From an uncultured Bacteroidales bacterium (lineage in GTDB: Bacteria; Bacteroidota; Bacteroidia; Bacteroidales; Muribaculaceae): 62,973 nt of DNA. A program made the translations under genes and the position numbers. The notes beneath the pieces are model-generated. The model made no database searches and was not told the origin of the DNA. It worked only from the letters and a program-made list of their open reading frames with translations. The stretch is from contig CAMWLW010000004.1 of assembly GCA_947175245.1 (NCBI GenBank), forward strand, positions 1-62,973, read 5' to 3'. Positions 55,567-62,973 of this stretch are shown here, in pieces; the first letter of the stretch is position 1; each line of letters begins with the position of its first letter.

Positions 55567-55941
55567 ATGAAACAACCAATCTCAACCAACGCCGCCCCCG
55601 GCGCTATCGGTCCTTACAGCCAGGCTATCGATGCCGGCACATTCGTTTTTGTATCCGGCCAAATTCCCGTTAATCCTGCCGACGGAACAATTCCTGCCAC
55701 TATCGAGGAGCAGACAGCACAGTCAATCGCCAACCTCACAGCAATTCTGGCTGAAGCCGGCCTTACCCTTGCAAACGTTGTCAAGACCACCGTTTTCCTT
55801 GCCAACATGAACGATTTTGCCGCAATGAATTCGGTATATGCCGAGAAGTTCACGGCCCCGTTCCCTGCCCGTTCGGCCGTAGCTGTTCGCGAGCTTCCCA
55901 AACAGGTGCTCGTCGAGATTGAAGTTATTGCAACCCGTTGA
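55567..55941 (+). CDS. ridA: RidA-family reactive imine/enamine deaminase
   Basis: 124 residues, the normal length of a trimeric YjgF/RidA protein. The signatures are GAIGPYSQAIDAGTFVFVSGQIP, and the arginine in RSAVAVRELPKQVLVEIEVIA that anchors the substrate carboxylate. It hydrolyses 2-aminoacrylate. Its stop codon abuts the folC stop exactly, with no base between. Confidence 0.95.
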   Translation: MKQPISTNAAPGAIGPYSQAIDAGTFVFVSGQIPVNPADGTIPATIEEQTAQSIANLTAILAEAGLTLANVVKTTVFLANMNDFAAMNSVYAEKFTAPFPARSAVAVRELPKQVLVEIEVIATR

Positions 55942-57231
55942 TTACGAAAGATAGTCGGCAACCACAAACGTGCTGCCGCCAATGAATACCGAACCACCGG
56001 TGGCTCGAGCTTTTTCTGAGGCTTGAGCCACTGCGTTTTTTACGCCGGTCACGACCATGCCGTTCAGGCCGTGACGAGCAGCTTTGTCGGCAACAAGATG
56101 TGCATCCATTGCACGAGGTATTGAAGCCTGTGTGAATATATACTCGGCATCACGGGGCATCATTTCCAAAATATGGTCAACATCCTTGTCACTAACAAAA
56201 CCTACAACCATAAATAATGGTCGAGGCAACGTCATCAGCCGTTGCGAGATATAGTGCCATCCTCCTGTATTATGACCTGTATCACATATTGTAATCGGAG
56301 TATGATCTACAATCATCCAACGACCCATTAATCCTGTGAGACGGCAGACGTCAGCAAATGCCCCCGAGATAGCTTTGGTCGTAAGTCGATTGAAATTACC
56401 CGACTTTAACAATATATCGAGTGCAGTCATGATAGTACGTGCGTTTTTTACTTGGCACTCACCTGACAACGAGCCAACAATATCTCCCCAACGGGTTCCA
56501 TAATATATATTACAGTCAGCTTTTACTTCCGCACGCTCCCACGACCGGGCCGACTCTGCAAAAACAATCGGAGCGCCTACCGAATCAGCCGCAAATTGGA
56601 ATATTTCAGCAATGTTTTCTGACGCTTCGCCAATGACAACAGGGAAGCCCTGCTTGATAATACCGGCTTTTTCAGATGCTATCGCTTCGAGCGTATTGCC
56701 TAACTGAGCTGTGTGGTCAAACGAGATATTTGTGATAACCGAGAGTTCGGGGGTAATAATATTTGTAGTATCAAGCCGCCCTCCAAGGCCTGTCTCAATG
56801 ACAGCGACATCGACGCCTTGCAACGCAAACCAATCGAAAGCCATTATCGTTGTGAGCTCGAAAAAAGATGGGCTACAGTCTATATCCATCGATTTGTAAC
56901 GGTTCACAAAATCTACGACTCCTACATGTGTAATTTTTTCGCCATTGACACGGATACGCTCCCTGAAGTCGGCAAGATGGGGCGATGTATATAGTCCCAC
57001 TTTATAACCTGCAAGTTGCAAAGCCGCCGCGAGAGTGTGAGCAGTCGAGCCCTTACCGTTTGTGCCTGCTATGTGTATGGTCTTATAGTGGCGGTGAGGT
57101 GAACCGAATGCACGGTCAAGAGCCCTGGCGGTATCAAGTCCGGGCTTATATGCTGCGGCCCCGATCAATTGAAACTGGGGCGTACTGTTATACAAATACT
57201 CAACAGCCTCGTTGTATGCGTTATCCATCAT
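55942..57231 (-). CDS. folC: Folylpolyglutamate / dihydrofolate synthase FolC
   Basis: 429 residues from the ATG at 57231, which overlaps the chromate-transporter stop as ATGA; the open frame extends upstream but not plausibly. The P-loop is HIAGTNGKGSTAH, and LYTSPHLADFRERIRVNG, ETGLGGRLDTTNII, ISFDHTAQLGNTLEAIASEKAGIIK and DTGHNTGG are diagnostic. It adds glutamate to folates, and in bacteria also makes dihydrofolate. Confidence 0.95.
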   Translation of the reverse strand: MMDNAYNEAVEYLYNSTPQFQLIGAAAYKPGLDTARALDRAFGSPHRHYKTIHIAGTNGKGSTAHTLAAALQLAGYKVGLYTSPHLADFRERIRVNGEKITHVGVVDFVNRYKSMDIDCSPSFFELTTIMAFDWFALQGVDVAVIETGLGGRLDTTNIITPELSVITNISFDHTAQLGNTLEAIASEKAGIIKQGFPVVIGEASENIAEIFQFAADSVGAPIVFAESARSWERAEVKADCNIYYGTRWGDIVGSLSGECQVKNARTIMTALDILLKSGNFNRLTTKAISGAFADVCRLTGLMGRWMIVDHTPITICDTGHNTGGWHYISQRLMTLPRPLFMVVGFVSDKDVDHILEMMPRDAEYIFTQASIPRAMDAHLVADKAARHGLNGMVVTGVKNAVAQASEKARATGGSVFIGGSTFVVADYLS

Positions 57232-57824
57232 AAATTCAGAAGGTAATATAAAATAAAGCCCACCAGACCGGCTCCTACAATAATAGCTATAGGATGTAAC
57301 TTTGTGTAACGCACAACCAGGAACGAAGCCACGCATAGCAATACGCTTACTGTTAATTCCATTCCACCCACGCCAAAGTTATCACTATTCATAAGCAATA
57401 GGGCCGCTGATGCTATCAGTCCCACCACGACAGGACGCAATCCACTCATTACACCTTTGATAATAGCACTATCCTGATGGCGTCTGATAAAATGACTGGT
57501 GTAAGACACTAACAGGAATGGCGGCAAAACCACCGACAACGTACAAACCAACGAACCAAGCAAACCGAACCATACCGACTCAAAGCCGGCATTACCCGGT
57601 ACAACATATCCTATATATGTAGCCGAATTGATGCCGATAGGCCCCGGAGTCATCTGGGATATAGCAACTATATCAGTAAAAGTCTGCTCGGTTATTCCCC
57701 ATGCGGGCAATCCATTATGTTTGACAATTTCATTCTCAATCAGCGACAGCATGGCATATCCGCCGCCAAATCCAAACAAGCCTATCTTCAGATAGCTCCA
57801 TATAAGGTGAAGATATACACTCAT
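57228..57824 (-). CDS. Chromate transporter, short chain (second of a pair)
   Basis: 198 residues of one CHR domain. The motifs GLFGFGGGYAMLSLIENEIV (about 13-32) and ISQMTPGPIGINSATYIGY are the family hallmarks. Its partner overlaps it by 4 bases. Short-chain pairs act as a heterodimer of inverted topology; the native substrate may be an anion such as sulfate or chromate. Confidence 0.93.
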   Translation of the reverse strand: MSVYLHLIWSYLKIGLFGFGGGYAMLSLIENEIVKHNGLPAWGITEQTFTDIVAISQMTPGPIGINSATYIGYVVPGNAGFESVWFGLLGSLVCTLSVVLPPFLLVSYTSHFIRRHQDSAIIKGVMSGLRPVVVGLIASAALLLMNSDNFGVGGMELTVSVLLCVASFLVVRYTKLHPIAIIVGAGLVGFILYYLLNL

Positions 57825-58396
57825 AATTTATCGTTCTGTTTTGCTGACAATTGACGTCGAGTGAACACTATATAACCTACAACCCCGCCTATAATGATAT
57901 AGATTATCGGATTTGAAATTATCGGTAATCCTGAGAAAATCAAAAGCGCGACAGCCGCCGGAATCCAAACTGTACGCCAGGTTATGCCGGCCGACTTTGC
58001 CGATGACAGCACTGGAGCTATAATGAGTGCAACCACAGCCGGCCTGATGCCCTTGAATATAGCACTGATTATCTCATTATTCTTTATTAGATCAGGGGTC
58101 AGGAAAATTGCGATCAATAGTATGATTAGAAACGACGGCAGTATCGTACCACACGCGGCAGCGACACTTCCCTTCATGCCGCGAAGTTTGTCGCCGACAA
58201 CGACCGATATGTTCACCGCCAAAATTCCCGGAACAGCCTGAGCGATGGCTAACAGGTCGAGAAATTCTTCACGTGCAAGCCACTGCTTTTTATCGACAAT
58301 TTCTTTCTCGATTATCGAAATCATAGCCCATCCACCGCCAAACGTAAATGTGCCAATCTTGAGAAACGTAAAAAAGAGCTGCAAATAAATATTCAT
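57821..58396 (-). CDS. Chromate transporter, short chain (first of a pair)
   Basis: 191 residues of one CHR domain, with KIGTFTFGGGWAMISIIEKEIV near the start and IAQAVPGILAVNISVVVGDKL. The N- and C-terminal halves together match the standard split ChrA arrangement. Its promoter is the leftward arm of the palindromic core at 58420-58437. Confidence 0.93.
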   Translation of the reverse strand: MNIYLQLFFTFLKIGTFTFGGGWAMISIIEKEIVDKKQWLAREEFLDLLAIAQAVPGILAVNISVVVGDKLRGMKGSVAAACGTILPSFLIILLIAIFLTPDLIKNNEIISAIFKGIRPAVVALIIAPVLSSAKSAGITWRTVWIPAAVALLIFSGLPIISNPIIYIIIGGVVGYIVFTRRQLSAKQNDKL

Positions 58397-58419
58397 TGCT
58401 CATAATTTTTAAACAACTG

Positions 58420-58437
58420 CAAAATTACGTACTTTTG
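58420..58437. promoter_or_regulatory. Palindromic bidirectional promoter core
   Basis: CAAAATTA, then CG, then TACTTTTG: leftward it reads TAATTTTG for the chromate-transporter pair, rightward TACTTTTG for the META lipoprotein. Arrangement and centre are the same as at 8288-8305. Confidence 0.65.
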
Positions 58438-58527
58438 CCTAAAAGTGAACCACTAATAGTCCATTTTTTAACCCGATTGTGTACATTCGGTGTTAAATTA
58501 CTATCAAACAAGATATTAAATTATATA

Positions 58528-59475
58528 ATGAGATTTTCAATATTACTCACATCTTTGTGTTCGTTGACTTTAATTGTATCATCATGTGCAACAGTCAATG
58601 AGATTTTAGGTCGCGATACAACAGCAACCACACAAAAACCTCAGGCTAAGGAAGGGAAGCCGACAAAAGTCAAAACCAACAAGCGCGGCAAAATCAGCAC
58701 ACAAACTGTGACATCACCCAAAATCGCGCATGACACATCACAGCCCACAGGCAAATTCTCTGATACCGATCGACTTGCCATAATACAACAGCTTGAGGGT
58801 GAATGGTGTTTTGATTCAGTCAACAATATTGCAGTCGTCGGCGACGAAGATCGTCCCTCGCTCACATTTGAGTCCGGCACTTGCCGATTTTATGCCAACA
58901 ACGGCTGCAACTACTTCAATGGTACATTTACAATCACAGCTTCAACAGCAATATCATTCGGTGATGTAATAGCTACCTCCAACCTATGCGGCGATATCCC
59001 GTGGGCCGACAGTATCACATCAATGTGGTACAGTGTAAGCAACTTTGATATCACTCATAGGGGACATGAGCAATATCTCGAACTACGTGATGCAGGCAAC
59101 CGCGTCATAGCACGACTTAAACGACACTCAGCCTCGACACTTAACGGTCTATGGACTGTAACCCAAATAGATGGACGCACAATCGTCGAGGACAATCCGA
59201 CACTCGCTATAGACCTCATTGAACACCGTGTGCATGGTAATACAGGCTGTAACCTTGTCAACGGAACAATATATCAAGACCCTGACATCGAAATGTCAAT
59301 CCAGTTCCAGAATATGGCAGTAACCCGCATGGCATGTCCGTCACTTTCCACCGAGACAGCTCTGCTTGTCGGGCTTGAACAAGTTGAGAAAGCTATAGTT
59401 GACAATCCTGACCGAATAATTCTATCTGACGGAGCCGACAATCAGATAATAGTTCTCGAACGTGCGACACTATAA
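58528..59475 (+). CDS. Lipoprotein with two META (HslJ-like) domains
   Basis: 315 residues from the ATG at 58528; an in-frame TTG upstream would start before the -7 box. Lipobox: LIVSSC with Cys near residue 18. A Lys/Thr-rich linker (about 25-80) leads to a first META-like domain (about 82-180; GEWCFDSVNN, FYANNGCNYFNGTF) and a second (about 195-305; LNGLWTVTQIDG, GNTGCNLVNGTI, TRMACP). The META domain is found in heat-inducible HslJ and in secreted proteins. An outer-membrane or periplasmic stress role is likely. Confidence 0.88.
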   Translation: MRFSILLTSLCSLTLIVSSCATVNEILGRDTTATTQKPQAKEGKPTKVKTNKRGKISTQTVTSPKIAHDTSQPTGKFSDTDRLAIIQQLEGEWCFDSVNNIAVVGDEDRPSLTFESGTCRFYANNGCNYFNGTFTITASTAISFGDVIATSNLCGDIPWADSITSMWYSVSNFDITHRGHEQYLELRDAGNRVIARLKRHSASTLNGLWTVTQIDGRTIVEDNPTLAIDLIEHRVHGNTGCNLVNGTIYQDPDIEMSIQFQNMAVTRMACPSLSTETALLVGLEQVEKAIVDNPDRIILSDGADNQIIVLERATL

Positions 59476-59525
59476 TTATGACGGACATATTTGTACAAAT
59501 TATACACCCGTTGTGTTTTTTTTCG

Positions 59526-59533
59526 TATCTTTG
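59526..59533 (+). promoter_or_regulatory. -7 box TATCTTTG of the ammonia-lyase operon
   Basis: Consensus box 29 bases before the ATG at 59563. No good -33 element. Confidence 0.6.
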
Positions 59534-59562
59534 TAAAATATAACCGCAGAAAAGTTCCGGTC

Positions 59563-61080
59563 ATGACTTTAAATGAGACATACGATATAATATATAAGAA
59601 CAAACCCCTCATCATCAGCGACGAGGATATGAAACGCGTAGAAGATAGCTACGAGTTTCTCAAAGGATTTGCGAGCGATAAGGTTATATATGGCATAAAT
59701 ACAGGCTTTGGCCCGATGGCTCAATGGCGTGTTGCCGACCAATATCTCACCGATCTGCAATATAATATTATAAGAAGCCACTCGACAGGTGCCGGTGAAC
59801 CGCTTGATCTCGCAGACGTTAAGGCTGCCATGATAGCCCGCGTCGGAGTCTTCCTGCAGGGTAAATCGGGCGTTCATCCCTCGATTGTAAAATTACTTGT
59901 CGATTTCATCAATCTCGGCATTTATCCCTACATACCTTGCCACGGCAGCGTCGGTGCAAGCGGCGACCTTGTGCAGCTCGCACACATAGCTCTGACTCTG
60001 ATAGGTGAGGGAAAGGTTTACTATGACGGTAAATGGCGTCCGACAGGCGAGGCTATGGAAATGACCGGGCTGAAGCCAATCAGCATACACATACGTGAAG
60101 GTCTCTCGGCAACCAACGGTACGTCGGTAATGACAGGTATCGCCATTGTAAATCAATATATGGCCGAACACCTATTGCGGCTCGCGACACTCGCATCGGT
60201 GTGGATGAATGAGATTGCATCAAGCTATGATGACCTTATGTCGGCACCACTTAACGAGTATCGTCGTCATCCCGGGCAGATTGAAGTCGCAAATATGATG
60301 CGCAGATATGCTCAGGGGAGTCAACGGCTTACCAAACGCGAACACGAATTATACGACAACGGTCATAATACCGAGTCAACATTCGAGCATAAAGTACAGG
60401 CATACTATTCGTTGCGTTGCATACCTCAGATTTTCGGGCCGATTAAAGAAACGCTTGATAACTCCCGACACATTATTGAAGACGAACTGAACGCTGCCTC
60501 TGATAATCCTGTGGTTGACCCCGCTACAGCAAACGTGTATCATGGTGGCAACTTCCACGGAGATTACATATCGCTTGAGGAAGATAAAGTAAAGATTGCT
60601 ATCGTGCGCCTTGTTATGACTGCCGAGCGACAGCTCAACTACCTCTTCCATGACCGCATTAATAATATTCTGCCACCATTCCTTAACATGGGGACACTTG
60701 GCCTGAATTACGGCATGCAGGCATGTCAGTTTACGGCCACATCGACCACGGCCGAGTGTCAGACATTGGCAATGCCCAACTATGTACACAGTATTCCCAA
60801 TAACAATGACAACCAGGACATCGTGTCGATGGGGACCAACACGGCCCTGCTAACACGTAAAGTTATCGATAACGCATATCAGGTGCTTGCTATACAGTAT
60901 ATAGCTCTTGCCCAGGCCACCGATTGCCTCGATATTGTTTCAAAGCTAGCTCCGGCGACCAGAACCGCTTATGATGCAATACGCCGCGTGATCGCAACCC
61001 GTGTCGATGACAAACCCTTCTACAACGAGATTCAGCACGTCATCAACCTATTAAAAGAACCGTCAAATTTATCAGTATAA
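59563..61080 (+). CDS. Aromatic amino acid ammonia-lyase (tyrosine/histidine type)
   Basis: 505 residues from the ATG at 59563, after the -7 box. The MIO cofactor triad Ala-Ser-Gly is in GSVGASGDLVQLAHIAL. YGINTGFGPMAQWRV, ATNGTSVMTGIAIV, YYSLRCIPQIFGP, NPVVDPATANVYHGGNFHGD, FTATSTTAE and SIPNNNDNQDIVSMG are conserved. The PMAQ segment and the NNNDNQD block recall the Flavobacterium tyrosine ammonia-lyase as I remember it. Such enzymes supply the aryl starter (coumaric acid) for flexirubin and aryl-polyene pigments. It is coupled to the downstream fabG by a TAATG overlap. Confidence 0.9.
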   Translation: MTLNETYDIIYKNKPLIISDEDMKRVEDSYEFLKGFASDKVIYGINTGFGPMAQWRVADQYLTDLQYNIIRSHSTGAGEPLDLADVKAAMIARVGVFLQGKSGVHPSIVKLLVDFINLGIYPYIPCHGSVGASGDLVQLAHIALTLIGEGKVYYDGKWRPTGEAMEMTGLKPISIHIREGLSATNGTSVMTGIAIVNQYMAEHLLRLATLASVWMNEIASSYDDLMSAPLNEYRRHPGQIEVANMMRRYAQGSQRLTKREHELYDNGHNTESTFEHKVQAYYSLRCIPQIFGPIKETLDNSRHIIEDELNAASDNPVVDPATANVYHGGNFHGDYISLEEDKVKIAIVRLVMTAERQLNYLFHDRINNILPPFLNMGTLGLNYGMQACQFTATSTTAECQTLAMPNYVHSIPNNNDNQDIVSMGTNTALLTRKVIDNAYQVLAIQYIALAQATDCLDIVSKLAPATRTAYDAIRRVIATRVDDKPFYNEIQHVINLLKEPSNLSV

Positions 61081-61811
61081 TGGCAAAATATGCACTCGTT
61101 ACAGGCGCTTCACGCGGCTTAGGCCGTGCTACCGCAATACAGTTGGCCGCACAGGGTATCAACGTGATAATCAACTACTGCTCACGCGATGATGCTGCTA
61201 TAGAAGTCAAACAGTTCATAGAATCACAGGGTGGTGTTGCCGAACTGATGAAATGTGATGTAAGTGACCCTGCTCAGATTGAATCGGCGATCGAACAGTG
61301 GGAAGCGGCACACCCCGATGATTATATTGATATTCTCGTCAATAACGCAGGCATACGCAACGATGCTTTAATGATATTCATGCAGAACGACCAGTGGCAC
61401 AAGGTTCTCGATGTCACTCTAAACGGCTTCTTTTATCTCACACGCCGTGTACTCAAGAACATGATGACCAAACGCCACGGGCGCATAATCAACATGACTT
61501 CACTTTCAGGCATCAAAGGATTACCCGGCCAGGTTAACTACTCGGCAGCCAAGGCAGCTATCATAGGTGCTACTAAAGCATTGGCACAGGAAGTCGCCCC
61601 ACGCCGCGTTACAGTCAACGCTGTGGCTCCGGGATTCATTGATACCGATATGACGGGTGATCTTCCTGTAAATGACCTTAAAAAGATGGTACCGCTGGGG
61701 CGCTTCGGTAAGCCTGATGAGGTTGCAGCGCTCGTAGGATTCCTAGCCTCAGACAATGCTTCTTACATTACAGGTGAAGTCATTTCAATCAATGGAGGTT
61801 TATATACTTAA
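61080..61811 (+). CDS. fabG: 3-oxoacyl-ACP reductase (FabG-like SDR) of a putative aryl-polyene cluster
   Basis: 243-residue short-chain dehydrogenase. The Rossmann motif is TGASRGLGRA at 8-17, NNAGIRND is the NAG motif, and the catalytic Ser-Tyr-Lys is seen in MTSLSGIKG and YSAAKAAI. The end, SYITGEVISINGGLYT, is typical of FabG. Its location directly after the ammonia lyase suggests a role in aryl-polyene or flexirubin chain reduction rather than primary fatty-acid synthesis. Confidence 0.92.
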   Translation: MAKYALVTGASRGLGRATAIQLAAQGINVIINYCSRDDAAIEVKQFIESQGGVAELMKCDVSDPAQIESAIEQWEAAHPDDYIDILVNNAGIRNDALMIFMQNDQWHKVLDVTLNGFFYLTRRVLKNMMTKRHGRIINMTSLSGIKGLPGQVNYSAAKAAIIGATKALAQEVAPRRVTVNAVAPGFIDTDMTGDLPVNDLKKMVPLGRFGKPDEVAALVGFLASDNASYITGEVISINGGLYT

Positions 61812-61862
61812 TAGACCTGAAAACAAAGCTATAGTCAATTAATTTACGCTACATTATACAAA

Positions 61863-62960
61863 ATGCACTTATCAAAGGCTCTTTCAGATAAATACACCTC
61901 CGAACAGTTAACAGCGCGTGATGCACAGCGCCTCGCTGAGTTCATCGCGTTCTCGCCTATGGTATTCCAGGTGTCGCGAGTTATGGTCGAGAAAGGAGTA
62001 CTCGATGCTTTGCGTGACAGCGATAGCGGCCTCACAGTCGATGAAGTAGCAAAAAGCTGCAATTTGTCAACCTATGCTGCCAAAATCCTCCTCGAAGCAT
62101 CTCTATCTATCGGCACCGTAATTGTTGACCCTGAAACCGAACGATTCAGCATAACCAAAGCGGGGTGGTTTCTCATAACCGACAAACGCACACGCGTGAA
62201 CATGGCTTTCAACCACGATGTCAATTATGAGGGGCTTTTTCTGCTTGACAAAGCGCTTGAAGAAGGCCGTCCGGCCGGATTGAAACATTTTGGTGACTGG
62301 CCTACAGTCTATGAGGGGTTATCACAGCTCCCCCCCAAAGTGCAGGAAAGTTGGTTTGGATTCGACCATTTTTACAGTGACGGATCATTTGACCAAGCCC
62401 TTGATATTGTATTCTCACGTCCTACCCGCAACCTTCTTGACGTTGGTGGAAATACCGGTCGATGGGCTACTCGATGCGTACAATATGATCCAGATGTAAA
62501 GGTTACAATCGTTGACTTGCCACAACAGCTTGAACTGATGAAGCAAGCCACAGCAGGCATTTCAGGTGCAGACCGTATCTACGGTTATGGCATGAATCTA
62601 CTTGACCCTGAGGCTCCATTCCCGGCCACACAACATTGGGACGCTATTTGGATGAGCCAGTTCCTTGACTGCTTTGGCGAGGATGAAATTGTCAGCATCC
62701 TTACGCGCGCATCTCGTGTCATGGACGCTAACACCCGCTTATATATTATGGAAACGTTATGGGATCGTCAGCGCTTTGAACCCGCGACACTATGCCTCAC
62801 ACTGACAAGCGTATATTTTACAGCCATTGCCAACGGTAACAGCAAGATGTATAACACCGACGACATGTCGCGGCTCATCGCTAAGTCAGGTATTGAGATT
62901 TGTGCAATACACGATAATCTCGGTCAAGGCCATAGCATAATTGAATGTAAAATCAAATAA
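61863..62960 (+). CDS. SAM-dependent (O-)methyltransferase of a putative aryl-polyene cluster
   Basis: 365 residues. An N-terminal winged-helix dimerisation-like region (about 20-105; FQVSRVMVEKGVLDAL, LTVDEVAKSCNLSTYAAKILLEA) precedes a class I methyltransferase domain (about 170-345) with the SAM motif LLDVGGNTGRWA followed by VTIVDLPQQL and a later acidic motif. This is the plan of plant-type O-methyltransferases (AceylSerotonin/COMT superfamily). It starts 51 bases after fabG. With the lyase it is a candidate aryl-ring tailoring enzyme. The window ends 13 bases after the stop. Confidence 0.88.
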   Translation: MHLSKALSDKYTSEQLTARDAQRLAEFIAFSPMVFQVSRVMVEKGVLDALRDSDSGLTVDEVAKSCNLSTYAAKILLEASLSIGTVIVDPETERFSITKAGWFLITDKRTRVNMAFNHDVNYEGLFLLDKALEEGRPAGLKHFGDWPTVYEGLSQLPPKVQESWFGFDHFYSDGSFDQALDIVFSRPTRNLLDVGGNTGRWATRCVQYDPDVKVTIVDLPQQLELMKQATAGISGADRIYGYGMNLLDPEAPFPATQHWDAIWMSQFLDCFGEDEIVSILTRASRVMDANTRLYIMETLWDRQRFEPATLCLTLTSVYFTAIANGNSKMYNTDDMSRLIAKSGIEICAIHDNLGQGHSIIECKIK

Positions 62961-62973
62961 TAACATATCACAT

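Overview
The window is chromosomal DNA of a Bacteroidota bacterium, almost certainly of the order Bacteroidales. The evidence is the many TAnnTTTG -7 promoter boxes (often with TTG or TTTG 19 bases upstream), the weak Shine-Dalgarno sequences, the split thiamine operon with ThiS-TenI/ThiE-ThiG-ThiC-ThiH-ThiF order, and an N-succinylornithine-type carbamoyltransferase inside the arginine operon. A gut Muribaculaceae-like lineage is my impression only. I see no rRNA, tRNA, CRISPR array, transposase or prophage; one 181-base MITE-like inverted-repeat element lies at 22.9-23.1 kb.

Layout. 0-4.5 kb (minus): MacAB-type tripartite efflux operon (adaptor, ATPase, two permeases, start of a fifth gene). 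4.6-8.3 kb: small membrane protein, a two-gene operon (PH-like membrane protein and a degenerate pepsin-like protein), DMT exporter, GNAT, CYTH protein. 8.3-15.9 kb (plus): DUF5686 surface protein, SppA, LpxK, purine nucleoside phosphorylase, ThiL. 15.9-22.9 kb: TPP riboswitch followed by thiD-thiS-thiE-thiG-thiC-thiH-thiF. 23-25.3 kb (minus): putrescine synthesis from agmatine (aguA, aguB). 25.5-33.5 kb: HtpG, ClpC, GyrA. 33.5-36.6 kb: TPR protein and a secreted DUF4855-like protein. 36.7-45 kb: the complete arginine operon from glutamate to arginine, preceded by a structured leader. 45-46 kb: AsnA. 46-49.3 kb (minus): YtrA-type GntR/ABC module and a tiny membrane protein. 49.5-52.3 kb: candidate small RNA, SGNH hydrolase, DUF2007, MltG, ArgR. 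52.4-59.5 kb: LptF/G permease, RibBA, RidA, FolC, a split chromate-transporter pair, META lipoprotein. 59.5 kb to the end: tyrosine/histidine ammonia-lyase-like enzyme, FabG and O-methyltransferase, which look like the first genes of an aryl-polyene/flexirubin-type cluster running off the window.

The most interesting observation is at 36747-36941. A consensus promoter is followed by a 25-codon open reading frame that ends in three consecutive arginine CGA codons and a stop. The whole reading frame folds into one long imperfect hairpin whose outer stem joins the start codon region to the stop codon region, and a second perfect hairpin follows. It sits directly upstream of the arginine biosynthesis operon, so it looks like a ribosome-stalling (attenuation) leader peptide sensing arginyl-tRNA. 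A separate ArgR is encoded 7 kb beyond the operon, so arginine control may be two-layered.

Other threads: several genes (efflux adaptor, CYTH, asnA, mltG) have the -7 box only 4-7 bases before the start codon and should be leaderless; two divergent gene pairs share an almost identical palindromic back-to-back -7 box; and the sppA and thiD leaders each carry a short reading frame whose stop overlaps the gene start as ATGA.
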